From Photorhabdus cinerea (GTDB lineage Bacteria > Pseudomonadota > Gammaproteobacteria > Enterobacterales > Enterobacteriaceae): 64,000 bases of DNA. The DNA is taken from NCBI RefSeq assembly GCF_011189575.1, contig NZ_PUJW01000011.1:62001-126000 (forward strand). Reading direction: 5' to 3'. Shown here piece by piece: positions 16,834-26,777 of this stretch. Position numbers and translations under genes: made by a program. The notes beneath the pieces were generated by a model. The model worked only from the letters and a program-made list of their open reading frames with translations, was not told the DNA's origin and did not search any database. How positions within the stretch are numbered: position 1 is the first letter of the stretch; each line of letters starts with the position of its first letter.

Positions 16834-17586
16834 ATGGATACAATGGCTGTTGCCGAGATCAGCGCCGTTTGTCAGTTCCGCCATTTACGGAAAAATGTGG
16901 CAAATAAATGGCGTGGCAGTATAGCACTAGCGGTATTGTTATTAACGGGCTGTGCGTATATCCCGCAAAAACCTTTGGTTGAAGGGGCAACCACCGCAGC
17001 ACCTTCTGCGACAATCGCGCCAGTCCCTAATGGGGCTATTTTTCAGGTAGTACAGCCTATTTATTATGGTTATCAGCCGTTATTTGAAGATCGCCGCCCA
17101 CGAAATATTGGCGATACTTTGACGATTACATTGCAGGAAAATGTCAGCGCCAGCAAAAGTTCTTCTGCTAATGCCAGCCGTAATGGAAAAAACACATTTT
17201 CCGCAGCACTGACTCCTCGTTTTCTTAGCGGGCTAATTGGTGGAGATAAAACTGATTTAGAGATGGAAGGTGAGAATACTTTCGGCGGGAAAGGCGGCGC
17301 TAATGCTAATAATACGTTCAGAGGGACGATTACCGTGACGGTCGATCAGTTATTGGCGAACGGTAACTTACATGTGGTCGGTGAGAAGCAGATTGCTATC
17401 AATCAGGGAACCGAGTTTATCCGTTTTTCGGGTGTCGTTAACCCACGGACAATTAATGCTAATAACACCGTCAGTTCCAATCAGGTCGCTGATGCCCGCA
17501 TTGAGTATGTGGGGAATGGCTATATTAATGAAGCGCAGAACATGGGTTGGTTACAGCGTTTCTTCTTGAATGTTGCACCGTTTTAA
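16834..17586 (+). CDS. flgH: Flagellar L-ring lipoprotein FlgH
   Basis: 250 residues as read from the ATG at 16834. A lipobox LLLTGC puts the acylated Cys at residue 40, an unusually long leader. A GTG at 16897 with GGA upstream would place the Cys at 19, typical for a lipoprotein signal, so the true start may be internal. The mature part is classic FlgH (QPLFEDRRPRNIGDTLTI, NLHVVGEKQIAINQGTEFIR, WLQRFF end). It forms the outer-membrane L ring. It lies 73 bases after flgG, the widest gap in this operon. Confidence 0.93.
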   Translation: MDTMAVAEISAVCQFRHLRKNVANKWRGSIALAVLLLTGCAYIPQKPLVEGATTAAPSATIAPVPNGAIFQVVQPIYYGYQPLFEDRRPRNIGDTLTITLQENVSASKSSSANASRNGKNTFSAALTPRFLSGLIGGDKTDLEMEGENTFGGKGGANANNTFRGTITVTVDQLLANGNLHVVGEKQIAINQGTEFIRFSGVVNPRTINANNTVSSNQVADARIEYVGNGYINEAQNMGWLQRFFLNVAPF

Positions 17587-17598
17587 AAGGGGATGGTT

Positions 17599-18708
17599 AT
17601 GATAAAACAATGTGCTGTCAGCCTTCTTCTTGTATTGCTGGCTTTGATGACAATTCCTGCATCGGCAGAACGTATCCGTGATCTCACCACGGTTCAAGGG
17701 GTGCGGGAAAATGCGTTGATTGGTTATGGATTGGTGGTTGGGCTAGATGGGACCGGTGACCAGACTACTCAAACGCCATTTACCACTCAGAGTTTAAGCA
17801 ACATGTTATCCCAATTGGGGATTACCGTTCCTCCGGGAACCAATATGCAATTGAAAAACGTGGCTGCCGTTATGGTCACCGCGAAGTTACCGCCGTTTGG
17901 CCGCACCGGACAGAATATCGATATAGTGGTCTCTTCTCTGGGGAATGCTAAAAGTTTACGTGGCGGTACTTTGTTGATGACGCCACTAAAAGGTATTGAT
18001 AATCAGATATATGCTTTGGCGCAGGGTAATATTTTGGTTGGCGGTGCTGGTGCTAGTGCCGGTGGTAGCAGTGTGAAAGTTAATCAGCTTGCAGGTGGCC
18101 GAATTAGCAATGGGGCAGTGATTGAACGTGAATTACCCACGCAGTTTGGTGAAAATGGCATCCTTAATCTTCAGTTAAATAACGAAGATTTCTCACTTGC
18201 ACAGCAAATCAGTGATGCGATTAACCATATGCGCGGAACGGGGACAGCAACGCCGCTGGATGCCCGCACAGTGCAATTGCGCATGCCGAGAGATAAAAGT
18301 GAGCAGGTTAAATTTCTTTCTTATGTGCAGAACCTGACTGTTCGTGTCGATGTCGGTGATGCCAAAGTGATTATCAACTCCCGCACCGGCTCTGTGGTGA
18401 TGAACCGCAATGTGATGCTGGATAGCTGCGCTGTTGCTCAGGGGAATCTTTCTGTGACTGTTGAGAATCAGGTGGTTGTTAATCAGCCCAATACACCATT
18501 AGCGGGTGGAAGTACCGTTGTCACCCGTAATCCCGGTGTCGCTGTCCGTGAACAAGGTGGTGCGTTGCAGCGGGTTAACGCCAGTGCGAGTTTGAATAGT
18601 GTCGTTCAGGCACTGAATGCACTAGGCGCAACACCGAATGATTTAATGTCAATCTTACAGGCAATGGAAAGTGCGGGTTGTCTGCGGGCGAAGCTGGAGA
18701 TCATTTGA
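17599..18708 (+). CDS. flgI: Flagellar P-ring protein FlgI
   Basis: 369 residues from the second in-frame ATG (17599), preferred over 17593 because AAGGGGA then sits at proper spacing and the MIK start agrees with homologues. A Sec signal peptide (SLLLVLLALMTIPASA) precedes ERIRDLTTVQGVRENALIGY. Near-invariant stretches such as GLDGTGDQTTQTPF and NILVGGAGASAGGSSV follow, and the protein ends LRAKLEII. It forms the periplasmic P ring around the distal rod with the help of FlgA. Confidence 0.96.
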   Translation: MIKQCAVSLLLVLLALMTIPASAERIRDLTTVQGVRENALIGYGLVVGLDGTGDQTTQTPFTTQSLSNMLSQLGITVPPGTNMQLKNVAAVMVTAKLPPFGRTGQNIDIVVSSLGNAKSLRGGTLLMTPLKGIDNQIYALAQGNILVGGAGASAGGSSVKVNQLAGGRISNGAVIERELPTQFGENGILNLQLNNEDFSLAQQISDAINHMRGTGTATPLDARTVQLRMPRDKSEQVKFLSYVQNLTVRVDVGDAKVIINSRTGSVVMNRNVMLDSCAVAQGNLSVTVENQVVVNQPNTPLAGGSTVVTRNPGVAVREQGGALQRVNASASLNSVVQALNALGATPNDLMSILQAMESAGCLRAKLEII

Positions 18709-19649
18709 TGAATGATTTTTCAACCCTGTCTGGTGCCGCTTATGATGTACAGTCGGTTAACACATTGAGATCCAATCTGGCAAAAGATCCACAACAGGGG
18801 CTACGGCAAGTAGCCCAACAAATGGAAGGTCTTTTTGTTCAGATGATGCTGAAAAGTATGCGTTCAGCTCTGCCTAAAGATGGCATGTTGAGTAGTGAAC
18901 AGACACACCTCTATACTTCGATATACGATCAGCAAATCGCGCAGAATATGGCTCAGAAGGGGCTAGGTTTTGCCGATATGGTACTCAAGCAGCTTTCTAA
19001 CACTAAAACCGCCCCTAGCGAAATAGCGGGTAAGATACCCATAACTACGGATAACGAAGTTTTGCAAACCTTACCAAGGCAGGCACTTGAGCAATTTATC
19101 CGCCGGACAGTACCAAAACCTGAAACGGTAACTAAGCCGTTATCGCTCAACAGTACCAACTTTGTTTCTACCCTTTCTGTTCCTGCCAGGATAGCCAGCC
19201 AACGCAGTGGCATTCCCCATTTATTGATTATCGCTCAGGCTGCTCTGGAATCTGGTTGGGGGCAAAGAGAGATTCTGACTGCCGATGGCAAGCCAAGCCA
19301 TAATCTATTTGGCATTAAGGCTAGTAAGGACTGGAAAGGGCCGGTGACCAATATTCTGACCACCGAATATATCAATGGCGAGCCGCAGAAAATGAAAGAC
19401 AGCTTCCGGGTTTATGGTTCTTACGTGGAAGCGATTACGGATTACGTCAAGTTACTTACAGAAAGTCCGCGTTACGCTAAGGTTGCCAGCTCTGCTACAC
19501 CGGAACAGGGGGCTTATTCTCTGCAACAGGCAGGTTATGCCACTGATCCTGGATATGCCAAAAAACTGATATCTGTTATCCAGCAGTTAAAGGGTGTCGG
19601 AGAACAGGCGGTGAAAGCTTATACCCACGATTTGGGTGAACTGTTCTGA
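18708..19649 (+). CDS. flgJ: Rod cap and peptidoglycan hydrolase FlgJ
   Basis: 313 residues, identical in length to E. coli FlgJ. The start at 18708 overlaps the flgI stop by one base, indicating coupling. The N-terminal half (residues ~25-105, LRQVAQQMEGLFVQMMLKSMR) is the rod cap. The C-terminal half (~165-300, IAQAALESGWGQREI, HNLFGIKA) is the glucosaminidase domain that opens peptidoglycan for the rod; the Glu of ALESGWG is the expected catalytic residue. Confidence 0.96.
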   Translation: MNDFSTLSGAAYDVQSVNTLRSNLAKDPQQGLRQVAQQMEGLFVQMMLKSMRSALPKDGMLSSEQTHLYTSIYDQQIAQNMAQKGLGFADMVLKQLSNTKTAPSEIAGKIPITTDNEVLQTLPRQALEQFIRRTVPKPETVTKPLSLNSTNFVSTLSVPARIASQRSGIPHLLIIAQAALESGWGQREILTADGKPSHNLFGIKASKDWKGPVTNILTTEYINGEPQKMKDSFRVYGSYVEAITDYVKLLTESPRYAKVASSATPEQGAYSLQQAGYATDPGYAKKLISVIQQLKGVGEQAVKAYTHDLGELF

Positions 19650-19661
19650 TCCATATTTTGC

Positions 19662-19688
19662 TCAAGTTTTATTGAATTCAGCCGATAA
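19662..19688 (+). promoter_or_regulatory. Sigma-28 (FliA) promoter of flgKL
   Basis: TCAA, 15 bases, then a perfect GCCGATAA. It lies in the gap between flgJ and flgK, about 87 bases before the flgK start, as in other enterobacteria where flgKL has its own class 3 promoter. Confidence 0.8.
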
Positions 19689-19774
19689 ATTACAGCAACT
19701 CAGACACTATTTTACCTGAAGGGTTGTTTGCCGCCACCAGCGGAGACATAACTAAAACGCAAAAGGATCTTCTG

Positions 19775-21418
19775 ATGTCCAACAGTCTTATTAATACCGC
19801 GATGAGTGGCCTTCAGGCTGCTCAGATTGCGCTGGGAACCGTGAGTAATAATATCGCAAATATCAAATCTCCTGGTTATAACCGGCAATCAACAGTTATC
19901 AATCAAAACGGTGGCAGAATGACGTCCGCTGGCTTTGTTGGAAATGGTGCTACTGTTACTAGTATTAACCGTCAATATAACGAATTCATTAATCATCAAT
20001 TTTCTGCTGCTCAGGCGAAACAAGGGGCATTAACCACTTATTCTCAGCAAATTTCCCAGATTGATAATTTGCTGGCAGATAAAGCGAATAGCCTGTCAAA
20101 CACCATTGATGATTTCTTTACCAGTTTAACCAATGTCGTCAGTAATGCTGAAGATGATGCGGCCAGAACGACAACCATTGAGAAAGCAAAAGAGCTGGAA
20201 AACCAGTTGAAAAGTGTGGATAACTTCCTGAGTAAAATGGAAAATAACATTAATCGGGGAATGACTAACTATGCTGATACTATCAATGACTATACTCAGC
20301 AAATCGCTAAACTCAATGGTGAAATTACCCGTATGAAAGGCGGTGGTAGTGCTGAACCAAATGCATTACTGGATCTGCGTGATAGATTGGTCAATGATCT
20401 GAATAAACTGGTTGGTGTGAGTGTTACTCAGCAGAATGGCGACTCTTATAATGTTTCTTTTGCGGGTGGATTAACGTTGGTTCAGGGGACAACTGCCTAC
20501 AGAGTAGAAGCGATTTCATCTAATGCGGACAGCAGTCGCATCACATTAGGTTATGATCGTGGTTTTGGTGATGTTGTTGAAATTGATGAAAGATTCATTG
20601 ATAAAGGTGAATTAAGTGGCATATTACGCGCGCGTAGTGAAGTGTTGGATAATTCCCGTAATCAACTAAACCAATTAGCATTGGTATTGGCAGATCAATT
20701 TAATCAGGTTCACCGTTCTGGTTTTGATTTAGAAGGTAAACCAGGTGAAGATTTCTTCACGCTTAACAACCCGGATATTATTGCTAATGGTAAAAATAAA
20801 GGTTCTGCTGATTTTAAAGTAGAATATACAGATACCTCAGCGGTAAAAGCCAGTGATTATCGTATTAGCTACGATGGAGCTAATTGGAAAGTCCAGCGTG
20901 TCTCTGATAAGGCGGATATTTCTGCTAAAGTAACGGGAAATACATTGGAATTTGATGGACTGAAAATTGAAATTAATCCGACCAATATACAAGAGCATGA
21001 CCAATACACATTGAAGGCGGTCAGTGGTGTTATTGGTGGCATAAAAGTGAATATTAAAAATACGTCGCAATTAGCGGCGGCTGGGACTAAAGATAGTGGG
21101 CTGAGTGATAATGTTAATGCCAAAAAACTCATTGAATTGCAGAGCAAAAAATTAGTAGAGGGTAAAAAATCATTTTCTAGTGCTTATGCTTCGATGGTCA
21201 GTACTATTGGTAGCCAGACCAGTACGGCGAATGTTGATTTAGAAATTCAGAATAATATTACTAAACAGCTTTATGGCGAACAGCAAGCGGTTTCCGGTGT
21301 CAATATAGATGAAGAGTACATATCATTGCAAAGTTTACAGCAATATTATTTGGCTAATGCTCAAGTTATTCAGACTGCCACAACGCTGTTTAATGCTATT
21401 TTGGATCTTCGTCGCTAA
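19775..21418 (+). CDS. flgK: Hook-filament junction protein FlgK (HAP1)
   Basis: 547 residues from the ATG at 19775 (AAGGATC upstream); an upstream in-frame alternative start at 19724 gives an unlikely extension. The N-terminus SLINTAMSGLQAAQIALGTV with NNIANIKSPGYNRQ and the C-terminal SGVNIDEEYISLQSLQQYY are the conserved D0 helices. It connects hook and filament and is exported with FlgN. Length equals E. coli FlgK. Confidence 0.96.
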   Translation: MSNSLINTAMSGLQAAQIALGTVSNNIANIKSPGYNRQSTVINQNGGRMTSAGFVGNGATVTSINRQYNEFINHQFSAAQAKQGALTTYSQQISQIDNLLADKANSLSNTIDDFFTSLTNVVSNAEDDAARTTTIEKAKELENQLKSVDNFLSKMENNINRGMTNYADTINDYTQQIAKLNGEITRMKGGGSAEPNALLDLRDRLVNDLNKLVGVSVTQQNGDSYNVSFAGGLTLVQGTTAYRVEAISSNADSSRITLGYDRGFGDVVEIDERFIDKGELSGILRARSEVLDNSRNQLNQLALVLADQFNQVHRSGFDLEGKPGEDFFTLNNPDIIANGKNKGSADFKVEYTDTSAVKASDYRISYDGANWKVQRVSDKADISAKVTGNTLEFDGLKIEINPTNIQEHDQYTLKAVSGVIGGIKVNIKNTSQLAAAGTKDSGLSDNVNAKKLIELQSKKLVEGKKSFSSAYASMVSTIGSQTSTANVDLEIQNNITKQLYGEQQAVSGVNIDEEYISLQSLQQYYLANAQVIQTATTLFNAILDLRR

Positions 21419-21502
21419 TAAACGTGCCACTTAATGAAAAAATAGCCTGAGGATATTCAGATATCCCGGGTATTTAGCTAAATATTTAAAAGGAAGAACA
21501 TC

Positions 21503-22468
21503 GTGCGCGTAAGTACCAATGTATTGTATGACCAGAAAACGATTAGCATCACTTCTGCTCAGTCAAAATGGATGCAGCAGGGAGCACAACTATCTAGCGG
21601 TCAGAGGGTAATTAATCCATCTGATGATCCGATGGCTGCTTCTCAGGGGGTTATGGTTGCTCAGGCTGAATCTCAGAACCAGCAATATATGACCGCTCGT
21701 TCATTTGCCCAAAACTCGATTTCTATGCAATTAAGTGTGGTATCTAACGTTGTCGGAGTGGTTCAGAATGTTCGTGAAAGTCTGGTAGCCACAGTAAACG
21801 GAGTATTAAGTGATGAAGATCGTAACTCACTGGCTATTCAACTGGAAGGATTTAAAGAGCAACTGGTGAATCTGGGTAACACGACTGATGGTAATGGTCG
21901 CTATATTTTTGCTGGTTATAAAACGGATGTAAAACCTTTTGATGAGAGTAAGAGTGGTACAGTTAGCTATCAAGGTGGCTCTGAGGAAATGACTCAGAAA
22001 GTCGATAGCAATCGCTCGATGATCATTGGACATACCGGGAAGCAGGTATTTCTCTCGTCTACCAGTAATCCGATAAAAGAGCCGGATGGCAGCCCCAGTG
22101 AATCCGATATATTTAAAACGATCGACATAGCGATTCAGTCATTGAGAACGCCACTTGAAGGGGCAGATCAAAAAACTCGTGATGATGCAGTGGAATTGCT
22201 GAATAAGGCAACCCGTGGTGCTCGCAATGCGTTGAATAATGTCTCTTCTGTGGAATCGGTACTGGGTTTACAACTAAGAGAAATAGATGAGTTAAATAGC
22301 TTGGGGGCAGAACGCACTTTGGCTAATAAAAGCCGTTTGAGTCAACTGCTTGACGTTGAGTGGAATTCAGCGATTTCGAATTATTATCAGCAACAAGTAG
22401 TACTTCAGGCATCGTATAAGACATTTACCGATATGAAAGGCATGTCGTTGTTTGAGATGTTTCGTTAA
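21503..22468 (+). CDS. flgL: Hook-filament junction protein FlgL (HAP3)
   Basis: 321 residues. The N-terminus MRVSTNVLYDQKTISIT with SGQRVINPSDDPMAASQG is diagnostic; flagellin-like helices close the C-terminus (SAISNYYQQQVVLQASYKTF). It forms the second junction layer. Ribosome-binding site AAGGAAG. Last gene of the flg cluster, with a terminator right after it. Confidence 0.96.
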   Translation: MRVSTNVLYDQKTISITSAQSKWMQQGAQLSSGQRVINPSDDPMAASQGVMVAQAESQNQQYMTARSFAQNSISMQLSVVSNVVGVVQNVRESLVATVNGVLSDEDRNSLAIQLEGFKEQLVNLGNTTDGNGRYIFAGYKTDVKPFDESKSGTVSYQGGSEEMTQKVDSNRSMIIGHTGKQVFLSSTSNPIKEPDGSPSESDIFKTIDIAIQSLRTPLEGADQKTRDDAVELLNKATRGARNALNNVSSVESVLGLQLREIDELNSLGAERTLANKSRLSQLLDVEWNSAISNYYQQQVVLQASYKTFTDMKGMSLFEMFR

Positions 22469-22490
22469 TTAGGTTTTCATTTCTACTTTA

Positions 22491-22520
22491 ATCGCTGGTT
22501 TGCAAGCCAGTGATTTTTTC
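22491..22520 (+). terminator. Terminator after flgL
   Basis: ATCGCTGG pairs with CCAGTGAT (one G-U pair) around a TTTGCAAG loop, followed by a run of T. 22 bases past the flgL stop. Confidence 0.75.
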
Positions 22521-22532
22521 ATTGAATGTATT

Positions 22533-22659
22533 TATACCCAATAGATTTCAAGATGCATCGCGACGGCAAAGGAGCGAATCCCCGGGAGCATAGATAACTC
22601 TGTGACCGGGGTGAGTGAGTGCAGCCAACAAAGAGGCAACTTGAGAGATAACAGATATA
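22533..22659 (-). repeat. ERIC element, full length (127 bp)
   Basis: Starts TATACCC, contains GAATCCCCGGGAGCATAG, GACCGGGGTGAGTGAGTGCA and GCAACTTGAGAGATAAC, and ends with a mutated ACAGATATA instead of ACGGGTATA. It lies between flgL and the next gene at the border of the accessory region. Confidence 0.93.
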
Positions 22660-22669
22660 TTGTTGAAAC

Positions 22670-22993
22670 TTAAAGTGCCGGATGTGGACTTGGGTATACC
22701 TCAGTAACTTCAGCTTCTGCATATTGATAGCTACTAAGATTGATAACAACAACTTTGTAGAAATAAACAGGGTTAGGCAGTCTTTGTAAAGATCTAGTTT
22801 CACTGGGTTGGATATCAATAAAAGTATACTGATTGTAATCTCCAAATGGAGATGACCAGTAATTTACGGCTCTAATGGGGGCAGGCCCATTGTTTTTTAT
22901 AGTAAAATCAGGGTGGTGAGTCGTTGGCATTACTATATTTCCAGCCGCATAAAGTTCAAAAGTTTGGGTAGGGTTTATATATATAATTCTCAT
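22670..22993 (-). CDS. Hypothetical 107-residue protein
   Basis: Not recognised. The ATG is preceded by GATAAGGAAATAATAAA, a good ribosome-binding site very like the one of the gene at 46062. The sequence is rich in beta-prone and aromatic residues (IIYINPTQTFELYAAG, YFYKVVVINLSSYQYAEAEV), with no signal peptide or membrane helix, suggesting a small soluble beta-sandwich. It lies alone between the flg cluster and a type VI secretion module on the opposite strand. Confidence 0.55.
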   Translation of the reverse strand: MRIIYINPTQTFELYAAGNIVMPTTHHPDFTIKNNGPAPIRAVNYWSSPFGDYNQYTFIDIQPSETRSLQRLPNPVYFYKVVVINLSSYQYAEAEVTEVYPSPHPAL

Positions 22994-23664
22994 TTTATTA
23001 TTTCCTTATCATATTGTGCATATAAATAACGTTTCATAATTCCGCTACACATAGCTTTCTTCAACTCATTGTTATACATGGAATTATTGATGGCATCAGA
23101 TGTAGCACTATTTTGGAATCTTATTTATACAGATAGTTTTATCTGATAAATTTAACTTAACATTTTCCTGTGATAATTAAATATTGAAATTTATCAGTGA
23201 TTTAAGATGAATGAGATAAATTGGTCGTCTTTGGGTTTCAGCTTAATAAGTAGAAAAGAATTGTTATTGTTAGAAATATTACGCTAATTAGGTTTTCTCT
23301 TTTATTATTGAGTGAGTTCAGAGATTTTGATTAATTAAATCTTGGTCATTTATTATAACTTATTAAAAATATAGGCATTCTATGTTATATCCTGTGAAAA
23401 ACGCTGACTTTCAATGGAGTAAAATATCGTTTTTTATTTAAAATAAGTGAATTATGCCTTTCGTTTTCTATGCTCCCATTTATATGTTAAATGATTAAAC
23501 CGATAGTCTGTTGATAATTGAAGACAGAAATTAAAGTTGAACGAATTGAACTACCGGTGAAATAGATTAGGTAATTATGTAAGTAAAGAAGGTTGAATCA
23601 TGGTTATTTTAAATAATTTATTTAATTTCCTGAGTCTTAACCTCACGCAATTAGGGGGCATGTA
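22994..23664. other. AT-rich intergenic region upstream of vgrG
   Basis: About 670 bases with no open frame of interest on either strand. It separates a minus-strand gene from the plus-strand VgrG operon, so it should hold both promoters; no clear consensus was assigned. The strongly AT-rich base composition is typical for horizontally acquired and H-NS-bound DNA (inference). Confidence 0.5.
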
Positions 23665-25638
23665 ATGGCAGATTCAGGATTGGTTTTTACTCTTACGGTA
23701 GGTAATCTCCCAGAGCAAACTTTTGCGGTGGTTGAATTTACCCTTAATGAAGCGCTATCGACGTTGTTTTGTCTGGAAGCGACATTAACCAGCGCTGACC
23801 CAGATATTGATTTTGCCGATGTGCTGGATAATTCTGCAACACTGACTGTTTATCGTGACGGCCAACCAGAGCGCAGCGTGACCGGGATTGTGACTCAGTT
23901 TGAACAAAACACGACAGGTCGTCACCGTAGTCATTACTCCCTGACACTGCATTCCGGTTTATGGCGTGCGGGGTTGCGGGTGAACTCCCGTATTTTTCAG
24001 CATCAGTCCGTTACCGATATTGTCGGAATATTGCTGAAAGAGAATGGCGTCATAAACTTCACCTGTGATCTGCGTTATGCGCATCCTGAACGGGAATTTT
24101 GTGTGCAATATGATGAGAGTGACCTGACATTTCTCCATCGTTTATTGGCTGATGAAAGGATATTTTATTATTTTGTGTTTAACCAAACTCTCGGTGAACC
24201 ATTAGTTGTTTTTGTGGATTCTTATCGGATAAACGGCAATCATTCACTGCCTTACCGTCCAGAATTGGATAGCACAGGAAGCCAATTCTGTATCAATCAA
24301 TTTCGTTGGTGTGAACGGGTTGGAATAGCGCGTGTTATTTTGCGGGATCGCACGTTCAAAAACCCCCGCTGGACTGCTGACTATTACTATCACGAGCGCC
24401 AACTTAACCATCAACGTTCAGATCTGCACAGCTATGATTATTATGATTTTCCGGGACGCTATAAAGACGAGACTGGCCAGCGAATAAGTCAATATCGTTT
24501 GGAAGCGCTTCGTCGTGATGCCATGTTTGGGCAAGGGAAAAGTGACTGTTTCGCCCTTTCGGCGGCGGTGGGATTCACACTTACTGATCACCCGAAAGAG
24601 AAATTTAATGCTCTTTGGCAAGTGACTCAAATCACTCATTACGGCAAACAACCGCAGGCGGATGAATCCCGTTTTGGCGAGCGAGGCACGACTTTAACCA
24701 ACCACTTCACCTTTGGGGACTGTAATCGGGTATGGCGCCCTTCGCCTTATCCCAAACCGCAGATTGATGGTTTGCAGATTGCGACTGTTGTCGGGCCGGA
24801 AGGAGAAGAAATCTTTTGTGATGAATATGGACGGGTGCGGGTGCAATTTGCCTGGGACGAATATGGCAAATTTCATGACCAGAGTTCCTGTTGGATCAGA
24901 GTCAGTCAGGCTTGGGCTGGTCAGCGCTGGGGGATGATTGCTATTCCGCGGGTAGGTCAAGAAGTGCTGGTGGCTTTTTTGCATGGCGATCCGGACCAGC
25001 CGATTATTATTGGGCGAACCTATCATGCCAGCAACATCGTGCCAAACTCTCTGCCGATGGCAAAAACCCAGATGTCAATCCGTTCGAAAACCCATAAAGG
25101 AGATGGTTTTAACGAACTGCGTTTTGAAGACGAGAAAGATAAGGAGGAAGTGTTTATTCACGCTCAGAAAAATCTGGCGATTCAGGTGCTCAATTCCCGT
25201 GATGAGCAAATTAATTACAACCGCACAACCCGCATTGGACATGATGACGAACTGGTGATTGCCAACAATCGTAAAGTGACCGTTGAGGGGCAACAGGAGC
25301 ATAAAACGACGGGTGACTATATTGCTCAGATTGACGGTGATAAAGCCTTGCAGGTCAAAGGAGATGTCATACAGAAAATACAGGGCGTACTTAGCGTTGA
25401 TATCGATGATGACATCACGATAAAAAGCGGGGGCAAAATCACCCTGAAAGTAGGCAGTAGTTTTATTGTCATTCATGATGGCGGTGTAGATATCAAAGGT
25501 TCGTCGATCAACCTGAATTCGGGCGGCAGTCCTGGCATCTTATTACAACCGACTAATCCAGCGATTTTACAAAGCGCGGCTCATGCTGGTTCGATGTTTG
25601 TTGCACATTGTCCGATGGAGAAAAATCATAATGGATAA
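23665..25638 (+). CDS. vgrG: Type VI secretion spike protein VgrG
   Basis: 657 residues with GGGGG before the ATG. The N-terminal ~370 residues are the gp27/gp44-like hub (FTLTVGNLPEQTFAVVEF, then QYDESDLTFLHRLLADERIF). Residues ~385-470 form the OB-fold with DEYGRVRVQFAWDEYGKF, WIRVSQAWAGQRWG and GDPDQPIIIGR. The rest is a gp5-like beta-helix needle with repeated D-rich strands (~500-620). The protein ends soon after the needle with no extra effector domain, so its cargo must be separate. The following DUF4123 and PAAR genes supply this. The core T6SS genes are not in the window. Confidence 0.95.
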   Translation: MADSGLVFTLTVGNLPEQTFAVVEFTLNEALSTLFCLEATLTSADPDIDFADVLDNSATLTVYRDGQPERSVTGIVTQFEQNTTGRHRSHYSLTLHSGLWRAGLRVNSRIFQHQSVTDIVGILLKENGVINFTCDLRYAHPEREFCVQYDESDLTFLHRLLADERIFYYFVFNQTLGEPLVVFVDSYRINGNHSLPYRPELDSTGSQFCINQFRWCERVGIARVILRDRTFKNPRWTADYYYHERQLNHQRSDLHSYDYYDFPGRYKDETGQRISQYRLEALRRDAMFGQGKSDCFALSAAVGFTLTDHPKEKFNALWQVTQITHYGKQPQADESRFGERGTTLTNHFTFGDCNRVWRPSPYPKPQIDGLQIATVVGPEGEEIFCDEYGRVRVQFAWDEYGKFHDQSSCWIRVSQAWAGQRWGMIAIPRVGQEVLVAFLHGDPDQPIIIGRTYHASNIVPNSLPMAKTQMSIRSKTHKGDGFNELRFEDEKDKEEVFIHAQKNLAIQVLNSRDEQINYNRTTRIGHDDELVIANNRKVTVEGQQEHKTTGDYIAQIDGDKALQVKGDVIQKIQGVLSVDIDDDITIKSGGKITLKVGSSFIVIHDGGVDIKGSSINLNSGGSPGILLQPTNPAILQSAAHAGSMFVAHCPMEKNHNG

Positions 25639-26464
25639 AGAAAAACTTTATGTGGTTGTTGATGCCGCAACGGAATCCCAATTACTTCTGATATTGGAGC
25701 ATTTTGATCCTCCTTTCACTTGTCTTTATGATGAATCTTTACCACCTGAATTACTGAAAGTTGCACCTTATTTAGTGGAGGTAACAGAAAGGGTTCAACT
25801 TTATTTGGACGAATGGAAAACGCCTTGGGGAATTTACTTAAACACTCAGGCGGATATGAAAACATTACATCGGCATTTGCGTAAATATTTACAAGTATTA
25901 TTACCGGGTCAGGACAAACCGGTATTTTTTCGGTTTTATGATCCGCGCAATATCTGGGATTTTCTTAACGTACTCAGTGACTGGGAAATTCACTGTTTTA
26001 TGGGGCCGATAGAAAAAATTGCCACTTGTTATCAGGGAAATATTCAAATTCATGATTTTCTTACTATCAGAGAACAATATCCACGGGGCGCTAGCAGTAA
26101 AAGAAAACTCTTATCGATAACGCCAAAACAACTGGAAAAAATTGATGCTGCTTTTGCAGAACGTTATGTACAAACATTAGCAGCATTAATAATCGAATGG
26201 GAAAATATCGAAGGGTTTGATTACGCGGGTTATATTCGGTCGCTACTTACCGAATTAGGAAATATCGGTATTACGGATGATCACAGTGTACGGGGAATAT
26301 TAAAATTATTCTTCGCGCAAAGATATCTCTCTATTGAATTCGCGCCTGAACGCTGTAAACGCATATTAAATGATATTTGTGAGCCTGGGCATATACGAGC
26401 GGAAAAATTGCTATTGCAGGAGTTGGGGGATTCACCATCTCCTTGGTTTCACTTTAAAGACTAA
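25631..26464 (+). CDS. DUF4123 type VI effector-loading adaptor
   Basis: 277 residues starting at the ATG at 25631, which overlaps the vgrG stop by 8 bases; upstream in-frame starts lie inside vgrG. The N-terminal ~125 residues fit DUF4123 (LYVVVDAATESQLLLILEHF, then an RFYDPRNIWDFLNVLSDWE motif near residue 100-120). DUF4123 proteins (Tap/TEC) bring a specific effector to its VgrG/PAAR. Gene order VgrG-DUF4123-PAAR-effector supports this. The C-terminal half is helical and is probably the effector-contacting part. Confidence 0.85.
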   Translation: MDKEKLYVVVDAATESQLLLILEHFDPPFTCLYDESLPPELLKVAPYLVEVTERVQLYLDEWKTPWGIYLNTQADMKTLHRHLRKYLQVLLPGQDKPVFFRFYDPRNIWDFLNVLSDWEIHCFMGPIEKIATCYQGNIQIHDFLTIREQYPRGASSKRKLLSITPKQLEKIDAAFAERYVQTLAALIIEWENIEGFDYAGYIRSLLTELGNIGITDDHSVRGILKLFFAQRYLSIEFAPERCKRILNDICEPGHIRAEKLLLQELGDSPSPWFHFKD

Positions 26465-26498
26465 TGACTTTAATTTTGCCAGATATGGAGAAAGAAAT

Positions 26499-26768
26499 AT
26501 GGGTAATGCGGTAAAGATTGGTGATATTGGTACAGCGCATGGTGATTGTGAAGCAACGCCGGTTATTTCGGGATCGACCAGTGTAAAAGTCGATGGTATT
26601 CCTTTGGCTCATCAGGGCGATATTTTGGCGCCACATTCATCTCATTCAAGAGTCATTGCTGGTGGTTCCAACACCGTTTTTATTGATGGTAAACCTGCTG
26701 CGAGAACCGGTGATGCGGTGAGTTGCGGCGGAATATTGATTGGTGGTGGTAGTGTTAATATTGGTTAA
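26499..26768 (+). CDS. PAAR-domain spike tip protein
   Basis: 89 residues from the ATG at 26499 (GGAGAAAG upstream). It is a single PAAR domain: VDGIPLAHQGDILAPH, HSRVIAGGSNTVFIDGKPAARTGD (shown in part) and CGGILIGGGSVNIG. PAAR proteins sharpen the VgrG tip and often bind the effector. A stand-alone PAAR between adaptor and effector is the standard cargo layout. Confidence 0.93.
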   Translation: MGNAVKIGDIGTAHGDCEATPVISGSTSVKVDGIPLAHQGDILAPHSSHSRVIAGGSNTVFIDGKPAARTGDAVSCGGILIGGGSVNIG

Positions 26769-26777
26769 GGAAAAAAT

